From: Chrysoporthe austroafricana
Taxonomy: Eukaryota > Ascomycota > Sordariomycetes > Diaporthales > Cryphonectriaceae
Reading direction: 5' to 3'
DNA: 64,000 bases
Assembly (NCBI GenBank): GCA_001051155.2
Contig: JYIP02000001.1
Coordinates: forward strand, 5,084,001-5,148,000
Shown here: piece after piece, positions 11,388 through 20,914 of the stretch
How positions within the stretch are numbered: the first letter of the stretch is position 1
Layout: each line of letters opens with the position of its first letter
Program-made: the position numbers and the translations under genes
Notes under the pieces: generated by a model
Seen by the model: the letters and a program-made list of their open reading frames with translations, nothing else
What the model was told of the DNA's origin: nothing
Database searches by the model: none

Positions 11388-12482
11388 AATGTCTCGGTTG
11401 GACTCTTGAGAGTGGCAGGGTTGATGTGAATCAGGAGGAACTAGACTGAAATCTCAAATTTGTTATTATCTTCCCTTCGTCTGCTTTGCAATATGTCGAC
11501 TGTTATGAAGACCTGTTTCATAGAAGGCAGCGATATACAAGTTTCTATCAAGAACACAATTTTGTCTTAAGGATGGCCAAATTCATCTAGTCTAGTACAC
11601 TGTTTATGGTTAGAATGGCTTTTGGCTCTCTCTAAGAGCTACATGTTAGGATAGGCTCTAGGCCAAGTCACAAGTCAAAGAAAGAGTCAATAGAAGTTCG
11701 TCTTCTGTATTGGGTCTTACGTTTAACAAAAGAGGGGTGAGTCGTAGCGAAGGATCAAGACTAATACGGCATGCGACCAGAGGCTATATAACGTAAGTTA
11801 GTAATTATACGATTCTTCCACAGCAGAGACCTGGGTGGACACTATGCACTGCATACCACTGCGTTGCTTTCGAATGATTTCCGGCTACGAAACACTCAAA
11901 CATATAGGAGACCGAAGCTTGTCTTATCTCGCTATGATCAGGTTATTCCTTACAGCTGATTGCCAGCTGGCGGCGACCTGTTTTCAACGTCCTCCCATCT
12001 GTAAGCCTATTGAAACCGTTCTTTAAAAAGGCAAAAGAGAGGAACAAAGCCAAAAGTAACAAGGAAGACTCTGCGTCTTCTGATGAATCAAAGCTATCAA
12101 ACTGTTCAGATTGAAATCGACTTCTAGGACGCTCATCGTATAGCAACGGCAGAAGAGTACGTGTAGTTAGCAAAGAGCAACGTGGCAACTCACCAGGCAC
12201 ACACGCTTGGTCAGCACGAGACTGGTTTGTGGAACACTACAACTTCTAGACTACTGATCTGGTCCGGATGAAATCAGATGTCCCCAACTGCTTACATGCT
12301 TCTTGTCTTTCCAACTCCCTCCGCTTAATCCTTCATTCCCTCAATTCGTCCAATCATTGACGGCCTGTGGGGCTCGACTTGTCATCAGCGCACGAAGTGC
12401 CCCAGCCTTCAACCACTTCGGAGCAACATCTGAACATGAGGATATGATGGTAGGATGCACTTTTCCTCCCAACTGAGAGAAA
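11388..12482. other. AT-rich spacer upstream of tRNA-like array
   Basis: About 1.1 kb with no supported ORF. It holds the SDR 3' region and unique sequence up to the first tRNA-like gene. Confidence 0.55.
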
Positions 12483-12574
12483 GCCCGCGTAGCTTAGTGG
12501 AAAAGCGTCTCACTCGTACAAGATCCTGCCTGTACTCATGAGAAGATCCCTGTGTTCGAATCCAGGCGCGGGCT
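12483..12574 (+). tRNA. tRNA-Thr-like (CGT), copy 1 of 6, with intron
   Basis: The acceptor stem GCCCGCG/CGCGGGC is perfect. Here the seventh pair is G-C, where the other copies have A-T, a compensated change. The D-stem is GCTT/AAGC, and box A TAGCTTAGTGG is a perfect consensus. The anticodon stem is TCTCA/TGAGA with loop CTCGTA...A. A 19-nt intron sits after position 37, and its 3' part (TGTAC) can pair with GTACA of the anticodon region. Box B is TGTTCGAATCC, and a T-run follows at about 12578-12587. Odd points: one extra nucleotide bulges in the T-stem, and the discriminator is T rather than the usual A of Thr tRNAs. Confidence 0.65.
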
Positions 12575-12670
12575 CGATTTCTTTTTGCTTTTCCTCTCTT
12601 TTTCTCTATGACCCTTGCTTCATCCTTTAGGTTCATAAAGTCTAACAGCCACTGTTCCTTCAACTTAGCA

Positions 12671-12762
12671 GCCCGCATGGCTCAGAGGTAGAGCGTCTCA
12701 CTTGTACAAGATCTTACCTGTACTCATGAGAAGGTCCCTGCGTTCGAATCCAGGTGCGGGCT
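12671..12762 (+). tRNA. tRNA-Thr-like (TGT), copy 2 of 6, with intron
   Basis: Same fold and 19-nt intron as copy 1, with acceptor GCCCGCA/TGCGGGC and D-stem GCTC/GAGC. The anticodon loop reads CTTGTA, so the anticodon is TGT instead of CGT by a single C-to-T change. A T-run follows. It has the same T-stem bulge and T discriminator as the others. Confidence 0.62.
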
Positions 12763-12847
12763 CGTTTTTGATTTCTTTTTTCCCCTTGTACCCCTTGCTC
12801 CGATTACCTTTATAATGCCGAACAGCCGCTCTTCCTTCAACTTGGCA

Positions 12848-12939
12848 GCCCGCATAGCTTAGAGGTAGAGCGTCTCACTCGTACAAGATCCTGCCTGTAC
12901 TTATGAGAAGGTCCCTGCGTTCAAATCCAGGTGCGGGCT
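12848..12939 (+). tRNA. tRNA-Thr-like (CGT), copy 3 of 6, with intron
   Basis: Same fold, with a 19-nt intron. Box B reads TTCAAATCC, one G-to-A change from the other copies. The anticodon is CGT, and TTTTTT follows within a few bases. Confidence 0.6.
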
Positions 12940-13035
12940 TGTTTTTTACTTCTTTTTTTTCTCGGTCCCCTTGCACTCCTTGCTCCATAGATTACCTTCA
13001 TAAGGCCGGACAGCCGCTCTTCCTTCAACTTGGTA

Positions 13036-13120
13036 GCCCGCATGGCTCAGAGGTAGAGCGTCTCACTCGTACTATCTGTGCTCATGAGAAGGTCCCTGCG
13101 TTCGAATCCAGGTGCGGGCT
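13036..13120 (+). tRNA. tRNA-Thr-like (CGT), copy 4 of 6, short intron
   Basis: Same fold, but the intron is only 12 nt (CTATCTGTGCTC), so the gene is 85 nt. Intron and anticodon region can still pair (GTAC with GTGC). A T-rich tract follows. Confidence 0.62.
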
Positions 13121-13212
13121 TTATTTTTCTTTCTCTTTTTTTTTTCTCCGTGACCCTTGCTCCATCGATTACCTTCATAAGGTCTAACAGCCACTGCCCC
13201 TTCAACTTAGCA

Positions 13213-13297
13213 GCCCGCATAGCTTAGAGGTAGAGCGTCTCACTCGTACTATCTGTGCTCATGAGAAGGTCCCTGCGTTCGAATCCAGGTGCGGGCT
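13213..13297 (+). tRNA. tRNA-Thr-like (CGT), copy 5 of 6, short intron
   Basis: Same 12-nt intron as copy 4. The D-arm reads AGCTTAGAGG (a G-T pair in the D-stem). T-runs follow. Confidence 0.62.
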
Positions 13298-13385
13298 TCA
13301 TTTTTCTTCTCTTTTTTTCTTCCGTGACCCTTACTCCATCCTCTAGGTTCATAAGGCCTGGCAAGGCTCTCTTTTCAACTTGGTA

Positions 13386-13477
13386 GCCCGCATGGCTCAG
13401 AGGTAGAGCGTCTCACTCGTATTAGATCGTCTCTGTACGCATGAGAAGGTCCCTGTGTTCGAATCCAGGTGCGGGCT
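13386..13477 (+). tRNA. tRNA-Thr-like (CGT), copy 6 of 6, with intron
   Basis: Same fold, with a 19-nt intron of diverged sequence (TTAGATCGTCTCTGTACGC). A run of nine T follows at about 13481-13489. This is the last copy of the array. Confidence 0.62.
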
Positions 13478-13490
13478 TCGTTTTTTTTTG

Positions 13491-14385
13491 CAGTTTGAAA
13501 TAACTGATTACAATATTTTCGTTCAAACTACCTTCTTCTTATCTCTAGTGTTTACAATCCCAAGTCGACTCTACTTCTAGGTCTCGTCTAGAACTCTTCT
13601 ATATTTTGGATCTGGAGATCCTCGTCTCATCCCTTGAGTTTCGAACGCCGTAAAAGATTTCAATCAGTTGACTTGCATTCATCTACCGCAGGAGGCTATA
13701 ATTTGGCTTCATTACCTTGAAAGTTCATGCCATCCAAATTCTGTAGTAGGTGCTATTCCCAGCCTCTACAATTCACATCCGCGTTCCATCTCAGGAGTAT
13801 TATGAGCACTGGTATGAGTGCGAGCGCACTCGTGGCCTACCTCATCGAATTTGGCCTCACTGTATTCAAATTGACAGGGCAAGAAAAGTATTAGGAGGCA
13901 TTCTACCTGATTAAAACTGTTATTGACCGAATCACGAGGACATCTACCTGGGTGCACAAGCATATAGTAAAATACCTCTAACAATCCAGAGTCTAGATTG
14001 ATTAGGAACTAATCAACGAGCCAAATCACATTATATATAGGATCATTCTCATCCTATTAAGGTTTTAAGGCATTGCTATTGACTGTTTGTAGAAATCAAT
14101 TGTACTTGAAAATTGGAAGAGAAGGGGGAATGGGGGATTGAAGGATTCGTGGATCGGTGGATTGTGAGCGATGACAAATCCCACCTTTGCTGGCCACTTC
14201 CTAGACTTGGAGATCCTGCAAATTATAGTTGCTGAGAAAATATGAAATACAATTTAATATAAAGGAGAGAATGTTTCCAACCTCAACAGATGAATGCCAA
14301 TTAACAGACACACACGCACCACCGTCAAGCTCATCCTTCCGCATCCCTCAGAATTCATTGAGAAATCATCGATAGTATTGTCACA
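13491..14385. other. AT-rich spacer between tRNA-like array and SnoaL-like gene
   Basis: About 0.9 kb with no supported ORF. A purine-rich GGATTG-type stretch lies at about 14115-14165. Confidence 0.55.
14258..14264 (+). promoter_or_regulatory. Candidate TATA box of the SnoaL-like gene
   Basis: TATAAAG lies about 120 bp upstream of the start codon at 14386. Confidence 0.4.
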
Positions 14386-14887
14386 ATGTCGACGCTCGCT
14401 GAAAGACAGATCGAAACGGCAAAGGCCCTCTTCGAAGGCTACAATGAGTACACCGCTGACGCCGTCTTGCGCGTGCGTGCAGACGAGTGCGTCCATGGTA
14501 TTCTGCCACGATCGCTCGGCCGTCCCTCCAAGACCAATGCGGAGTACCGGGAGTTTTTCCAGCCTTTGCAGAAAATTATGAGAAAGTTCCACGTGCGTAA
14601 AAGTGGTCATACCAGAAATCTATTGAAGGTTCCTCTGCTGACTGCCTGCCGTTGACTAGGTCGACATCCACAAGATCGTCAACGACCCCGACAACCACTG
14701 TCTCGCGATGTACGCATCAGGTGTGGGAGACTCGCCTGTCGCGGAATACAAGAACGAATACGTCTTTTTCCTTGACTTCAACGAGACAGGAGACAAGATC
14801 ACTCATATCGAGGAGTTCGTGGATTCGCAGTTCGCCACGAACTTTCTTGGCAAGGTTAAGGAATACTTGGCGAAGAACCCTCAGTAA
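14386..14887 (+). CDS. SnoaL/NTF2-like small protein
   Basis: Two exons, 14386-14592 and 14660-14887, with a 67-nt intron beginning GTGCGT; the product is 144 residues. It begins with a helix-rich AERQIETAKALFEGYNEYTADAVL. Strands follow around CVHGILPRSL and YKNEYVFFLDFN, and it ends KITHIEEFVDSQFATNFL. This is the usual helix and curved-sheet pattern of the SnoaL-like/NTF2-like fold in fungal secondary metabolism. Such proteins act as small cyclases, isomerases or hydratases, or as binding proteins. No catalytic residue is assigned. It lies 3 kb beyond the SDR, past the tRNA-like array, and may be part of the same cluster (inference). Confidence 0.75.
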
Positions 14888-16102
14888 TATAGGGGCCGAG
14901 GTAACTCAAATTGGGTGAAGCATCAGAGGTGATAGAAGTATACAGTTTAGTCTGATTATGAATGAGAAATAGTTGGGTCTTGATAAAACATGCTGCGCGT
15001 AACTATGGTGTGGCGCGTCTGGCCTAAGAGGATCGAGTTGATGAAGCGTGAATGCAGCAACACATCTAAAGCTCACCGACATTTTCATTCAAAACAGAGA
15101 AGCATGCTTTCTTCTTACAGAATGTATGTGAACAGTATTGCTTTATCGATCGACACCAAGACGGCAGCCGCTATTCGCTATAATTTTTGGAACGCTGAGA
15201 CGCGGCTTGAGTGTCCGACGTCAATCATCCCCATAGCGGCTTACTGCGATGCCCCACGTATACCTAGACCCTTTAGTATGGAATCATCTTCTATTATAAT
15301 TAACATTTAATAGACTAGGCTGCCGTGTTGTTCATACAGTGAGCTTGCTATTGAACGGCTTGTAGAGTTGTGCCGCCTCTAGGTGCTACAAATATTAGTT
15401 ACGGCCATACTTTGCGCGGAAAATTCAAGTGGTAACAACTATATTCTGATAGAAGTCTGACATCTCGAAGATGAGTGAAAATATCATGGCCTCTATTAGT
15501 AAATTTTCGATGGAAATCGGGACGCTTCAAGATCTATAGTTCTGGGCCGAGTATGATTGGTTGTAGTTTTTAGGTGATAAGTACCTAGGTGGAGGCCTGG
15601 TAAAATTCTCTTTTTTAGTCAAGAATCTAATTCAACTTATCGCTTTGTGAAGTATTGATAACATGCTATCTTTCCTTTCGACCAAGCATGCATTGTACCG
15701 GCTTCGAGTGTAATTACCCGCTTTTTTCGGTACAGACAGTCGAATTGTTGCCTTCGGCATAACTTCTTTAAAACTAGGTAATTATCGGGTAGAGATACTC
15801 GCCTTTGACCGTAAAACTGCTATTGACCTCACAGTCCGTTAATCAAGGATCAACCAACAGTGTTTCTTTCACGTCACATGAAGGTGTGATATCACTAATA
15901 CAATCCCATTGTTTTATCAGACCTTCTCGCATAGTTCCTTTTGGTCAGGGACATATAAATAAGAACATACCTTACCTCTGGATGAGACAGGCTCATTTCT
16001 TGCCAGATCTGATCAACCGCAAACTATCAAAACCTAACGACTTTATTCTTCAGCAGCTGTTCTCGAGAAACCTTTCGAGAAGCCTTTGGACAAACAGCCA
16101 TC
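14888..16102. other. AT-rich spacer, 1.2 kb
   Basis: No ORF with recognisable features. The right end is the promoter of the small zinc-ribbon ORF. Confidence 0.5.
15953..15960 (+). promoter_or_regulatory. Candidate TATA box of the small zinc-ribbon ORF
   Basis: ATATAAAT lies about 145 bp upstream of the ATG at 16103. It is followed by an A/C-rich leader. Confidence 0.4.
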
Positions 16103-16279
16103 ATGTCTCCTCCTGCGAGCAAGTTCCCCCATGGAGCCAAGTCTTGCGCTGGCTGTAGCGTCCAAATCCCTCTACTCCAACCCTTCCCTTACTGCCCTTC
16201 TTGTACTGCCAAGAAGGAGCAAGAGAAGCAACGCACCTTCAATGACCTCGCCAAGAGGATGGGAAAGTTAGGAAATTAG
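16103..16279 (+). CDS. Small zinc-ribbon-like protein, 58 residues
   Basis: The frame runs from an ATG in good context (CCATCATG) to TAG. The product has two CxxC knuckles, CAGC at 15-18 and CPSC at 31-34, 12 residues apart, which suits one zinc site. A Lys/Glu-rich helix (TAKKEQEKQRTFNDLAKRMG) follows. Codon use is C/G-ending at many third positions, unlike the surrounding AT-rich DNA, which supports real coding. A TATA element lies upstream. No family is recognised; it could be a fragment of a larger zinc-ribbon protein or a small regulator. Confidence 0.55.
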   Translation: MSPPASKFPHGAKSCAGCSVQIPLLQPFPYCPSCTAKKEQEKQRTFNDLAKRMGKLGN

Positions 16280-17676
16280 ACCAATTTGCTCAGCTCCTCG
16301 GTCTAAAACGGCCTTCTGCCGAGTCCTTGCTACTAGAAAGTACCCATACTTGACTGAGGTGGCTTAGATCACTGTAGTCAATTGGGGTTGATGTGAACAC
16401 GCTACCGACAATCTCTGGAAGATGTAGGTTTTGTCTCAATTTGAAGCATACAATCCTTATTGATATATATAGCAATACATGCTTTCGAACAACCCTTAGT
16501 GCCAGTCCGGTGTAATATTCACCATGACTAGTGAATCATGATATGTGAAGTTTGTGGTGCAAATACAAGCCAATATCCAACTACTCCTCGAGAATCCATG
16601 AAATCTCATGATAACGACATCTAAAGAAACGTTTCAAACCCCTCAGAGAAATTTCCATCAATGGATTGGTTTTGAAGCAGGTTGTCGGAAGCCAGCTACC
16701 TAGCTTAACAGTGCATATTGACCAAAATTATACAGCGAGTAACTTTAAGAGCCTGTGCTAATGTCTCTCTATATAGAAGTCAATGAGAAAGTTCTAATTT
16801 AACTTTTTTCAGTTGATAGGCTGTCCTTTTAATTATCTCAAGGTCTACAACTTTCGGGCAGTCTTCGAGAGCGGGCATTTTCTCTGGTGGGATTCAACTT
16901 CTTCACAAAGTATCCCATCAGAATTTTTGCCATATCATACATACAAATCTCACAGTATAACCTATATGTTGTATTGACGTTCAAATTATTATGAAAGCTG
17001 GTGACAACTTGTTTGCAGCCCAGGAAACAAAGTTATGTATCCTCAAGTTTAGCAGTGTGACAGGGTGAGGAATGAAATCATGTACACAGAGCGCACTTCC
17101 AAAGGCTTAATCAAGCTCAGTAAAGCTCAGTATCCTTTATATTCCTTCCAAATCAATAATATCAGAAAAAGAAAAAAGAGGGGAGAAGGGGAAAAAGAAA
17201 AAGAAAAAAAAAAAGAGAAAAAATCAGGATTCGACTACGTAGTTGGTCATTTTATGCTGGTTCTAAATCTAACCGTAATAAGCAATCATTATCTTTACGT
17301 ATGGGAGGCCTGCCACATAAGCACTACTTGGGGGGTTAGATTGTATTAGCACTAAAACAGGGCCTCAGCTACTCAGCCTCACATCTCAAGCGTTTGACAA
17401 TCCAGTGTGTGCCAGACTACCTCAATTTTATCGTCTCCTTGTGATTCTTTCGCACCTTACCTTAGGCATCTCAGAATATTCCCGCCGTCTTTCAGCATTC
17501 ACCAGGGCAAATTATAACCTGAGTGGCTTGCCCCAATTTCGCAGCCGGTCAGACGTCGGATGGGACGTCCTGTGTGAGGGAAATTCAACCTCAGGTTGTC
17601 CCTGAATCAATTGCACCAAGCCTGTGTCTTCTTCCTGACTTCAGAGCACGGCGTCAGCTCTCTGTAAATTGCAGGG
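16280..17676. other. AT-rich spacer before HET gene
   Basis: 1.4 kb with no supported ORF. A purine-only low-complexity tract (A/G) spans about 17166-17223. Confidence 0.5.
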
Positions 17677-19833
17677 ATGATCTGCGAAACCTGTTCAGAG
17701 TGTCTCAGCAGCCAGGAAAGAAGGAGAGGCACGGCACTGGATGAAGAAGGAAGCCTCTGGATTGACCATCACAACTCCTTAGCCAGTCTAGAGGCCTCCG
17801 CCGAGCTTGCATGCCAAATATGCTATCGGGTGTGGATGGACGTAGGGGAAGAGGATCGTGACACACTGAGACGCAAAGTCCAGGAACAGGGGCAGCTTTT
17901 CATCACGCGCCTCTCAATCTCACCACTCCATTTTGGGTGGAAGACGTTCTGTCTCGGTGTTTGGATGTTCCAGGACCGGGGCCCTCTCTTGTCCGAGGAT
18001 CTGGCCACGCTGCCGTCCGAGTCGCTTCAGAACACGTACTTCTATCTCAAAGAACACCAAACCCTCTCATTGAGCACCTGGACAACCTCTAGCAATACCT
18101 GTGTAAACGCTCCGCCGCTCTCGTCAGACAAATCCCCCTCCAGCGGGACTTTCGACCAGATTGCACGCTGGCTGTATTTATGCAACAAATTACACGAAGA
18201 CTGTTGTTCCAGCATCGGTACGATCGATTCGGCTCATCTCACGGCAAAAGAGTCATGGTACCCTACACGCCTTCTGGATGTCGGCGAATATGGGCATGCC
18301 GGTGGGGATCAGGTCAGGCTGGTCATCACCGCAGCTCAACGTCCGCGAGGCGAATACACAACTCTAAGTTATTGCTGGGGCTCGTCTCAGCCCCTTCGAC
18401 TGCTGACCGAAACGCTGGCATCCTTTCAAAAGGGCATTGACCTCAAGGCTCTTCCTCAGACGTTCCGCGATGCCATTGAGGTGACCCGACGCATTGGAGT
18501 TCGATATTTGTGGATCGACTCCCTCTGTATCATTCAAGACGGGGAAGGTCTGGACTGGCTTCGGGAGGCAGCCATGATGCACAAGGTCTACTCCAGATCT
18601 CTGTGCACGATATCCGCCACCGCGTCGAAGGGCTGCAACGACGGGCTTTTCCACAACACGGCAACGGTGGCGCTAGAGAGCCCGATAAAGCTATGTGTCA
18701 ACGGCCTGCGCGCTGTCCATGAAAGCAGACGGGTCCCATTCGACACCGACTACATCACCTGCGACGTTGCGAAAGCTCAATTTTGGGATGATAACGTATC
18801 GAATGCGCATATCAACACCCGTGGCTGGGTATTTCAGGAACGGCTGCTGTCGCCTCGCACCATACACTTCGGTGAACAGCAAGTACTCTGGGAATGCAGG
18901 GAGCTGGCCTCTGCCGAGTCTTTCCCCGGCGGATGGCCTCGAGACCCAAGATACCTTTTCAAAGGCAGGATACCCATCGAGTTGGATGCCGACGAGGAGA
19001 GCGGCCCAGAGTGGGAGGCGTTCTGGTACACGCGATGGGGGAATGCTGTTTACGAATACTCAAAGACAGCCTTGACTGTTTCCTCCGATAAGCTTGTCGC
19101 CCTAAGCGGTGTGGCCAGTGCGTTCGCTGCCGTGAATGGGGATCAATACATCGCAGGAATGTGGCGCCGACATCTTGCCGTCGAGATTCTCTGGCAGGCT
19201 AGCCGTGATAAGAATGGGGCTCAGGTTGCTGTGCGGCCATCGCAATATCGTGCGCCGTCCTGGTCGTGGGCCTCCATCGACGGCGTGATTATGACGCTTC
19301 CATACGAGCTCGGCCACGATGCTTTCGAAGGGACTGTCGTGGACATCATTGACGTCCAGCTGACCTTTGCCGATGCTGACAATATCACTGGCCCCGTGCT
19401 GGGCGGTCATCTTGACCTCAGAGGCCGTCTGCGTAGGTGCCGCCTGAGCTGTCCCACGGAATCGAACTTGTACTCTCTGGAAGTCAATGATAAACATGTG
19501 ACCGACTGGGTCAATCTGGATGAGGAATGGACTGATACGAATTTGAGGGACAAAAGCAACTCCCAATTGCTTTATTACATGGTCGCTCAGCTGCATTGGC
19601 AAGCGCCAGCTACGCACGGCCAAGATACAGTCGTCTTCCACCAGGAGACTCGTTGCGCACTCCTTTTTCTGGAACTTCTGAGTTCCGAAGAAGGTGCATA
19701 TAAAAGGATTGGCGTGATTTCTCAAAAACTTCCAGAGGATGTAGTGGAGCTACTGGTGAGGGACCAGGACGGGAGTGCTCAGTTTCCGTGCCGCGAGCTC
19801 GTCGACGGACTCCATACGGTCCGCATAGTATAG
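17677..19833 (+). CDS. HET-domain (heterokaryon incompatibility) protein
   Basis: Single exon, 718 residues. The HET domain (PF06985) starts at residue 227 with YTTLSYCWGS. It continues through LPQTFRDAIEVTRRIGVRYLWIDSLCIIQD and ends near SATASKGCNDGLF. The downstream motif NTRGWVFQERLLSPRTIHF and a late PSWSWASIDG are typical of this class. The N-terminus has CxxC pairs (CETCSEC and CQIC) that might bind metal. HET proteins trigger cell death or growth arrest when unlike fungal individuals fuse, or take part in fungal innate immunity; the partner is unknown. No NACHT or repeat domain is attached. Its presence fits the accessory character of the left part of the window. Confidence 0.92.
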   Translation: MICETCSECLSSQERRRGTALDEEGSLWIDHHNSLASLEASAELACQICYRVWMDVGEEDRDTLRRKVQEQGQLFITRLSISPLHFGWKTFCLGVWMFQDRGPLLSEDLATLPSESLQNTYFYLKEHQTLSLSTWTTSSNTCVNAPPLSSDKSPSSGTFDQIARWLYLCNKLHEDCCSSIGTIDSAHLTAKESWYPTRLLDVGEYGHAGGDQVRLVITAAQRPRGEYTTLSYCWGSSQPLRLLTETLASFQKGIDLKALPQTFRDAIEVTRRIGVRYLWIDSLCIIQDGEGLDWLREAAMMHKVYSRSLCTISATASKGCNDGLFHNTATVALESPIKLCVNGLRAVHESRRVPFDTDYITCDVAKAQFWDDNVSNAHINTRGWVFQERLLSPRTIHFGEQQVLWECRELASAESFPGGWPRDPRYLFKGRIPIELDADEESGPEWEAFWYTRWGNAVYEYSKTALTVSSDKLVALSGVASAFAAVNGDQYIAGMWRRHLAVEILWQASRDKNGAQVAVRPSQYRAPSWSWASIDGVIMTLPYELGHDAFEGTVVDIIDVQLTFADADNITGPVLGGHLDLRGRLRRCRLSCPTESNLYSLEVNDKHVTDWVNLDEEWTDTNLRDKSNSQLLYYMVAQLHWQAPATHGQDTVVFHQETRCALLFLELLSSEEGAYKRIGVISQKLPEDVVELLVRDQDGSAQFPCRELVDGLHTVRIV

Positions 19834-20914
19834 ACCCACGATTACTATTGTTATCATTATTTAGGTTTAACCCTGTAGCAAGGCTCAATATAGCGCTGTT
19901 TGGCAACTCATAAGACGTATAGCGTATTAAGCCACGTATAAGCTATTGATCAGCATCTTACCTCTTTTCTCACAGTATTGGTTTCGGGTCTAATAATGTT
20001 CGGCTGAATATCCAGCCATCTCGCGCTGCTTCCAAGTCGATCTGCATAAGCAGCAGCCACATATCCCAGAATCAATAGATGCAAGGAACGACTACGTTAT
20101 GGCTCGGATTGGAAGATATAATTATCTATAAAACTCGTTCTAATTACTTAATGGCGGAAGTCCGCTAATTAAGGAGGGCGGGGGGAGAAAAAAATCATAT
20201 CCTACGCATCCGGCATGGATTTGTATTATTTTAGGCTTCTTGTAACCCCCAGTGACACACCGTAGAGGTTTCTTTCTTGAGCTCTCTTTCACCAGACCTC
20301 TCTATAGAACCTACCAGCTACTGAGGGCTCTCGGAGCATCTCGGGGTTAGACATGACATCTATTAGATAATGACATCTACTAGATATATCTCGGTACACG
20401 CGCAACGCGCTCGAGAACCGGAGCAGGGACCGACTCTCATTTTCTCATTCATGTATATATGAGCTTGGGTACGGGCGCCTCTCTTCAGCCAACCAAGTCC
20501 GTTGTAGCCTCGACCGCATCCTAACAATGCCCCCCCTCTTCCACTGGTTGCATAGGCGTAACTTATTGCCTCGGCCTAGGTCAGGACCATTCCCTGGACA
20601 TGTTAGTCCGACCGCAGCTGCAGTACACCTCAGCCTCTTCGTCTTCAAATCTTGCGCGGTACTAGTGGAGGTTTCTGAAGGCCTATACGAATAACAAAGT
20701 TCACGAATGGGGCATGGGAGATCACACAAACAGGGTATAGATGATAAGAAATTGAGAACGGCCTCACAGAGCCTTAGGGTATGCATTACTACCGGTATTG
20801 TCTATGTAGATATCCTGCCATCCAGAAAAAGTTTACAATGAACCAAGTACATGAATAAATTCCCAAATCCTAACACCTTCGTTCTCGCCTGCGAATTTCA
20901 TGAGCGTTGCAGTG
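19834..20914. other. Convergent spacer between HET gene and calcium ATPase
   Basis: 1.1 kb with no supported ORF. A short direct repeat around GACATCTAYTAGATA occurs at about 20355-20386. This is roughly where base composition shifts from AT-richer to GC-richer. Confidence 0.55.

Larger units (their letters stand above)
12483..13490 (+). repeat. Tandem array of six tRNA-Thr-like genes with repeated flanks
   Basis: The repeat period is about 173-188 bp. Besides the tRNA-like part, the copies share flanks: a T-rich stretch, then CCTTGCTCCAT, TTCATAAGG and a pyrimidine-rich CTTCAACTT just before each 5' end. The array therefore arose by tandem duplication of a tRNA gene with its spacer, not by dispersed insertion. 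Confidence 0.85.

Noticed and set aside
12483..13490. CRISPR-like array
   Set aside because: The repeated units carry tRNA acceptor, D, anticodon and T arms and box A/B elements, and the host is a fungus.
17166..17223. Polypurine tract as a retroelement primer site
   Set aside because: No long terminal repeats, primer-binding site or reverse-transcriptase-like ORF nearby. It is simple low complexity.
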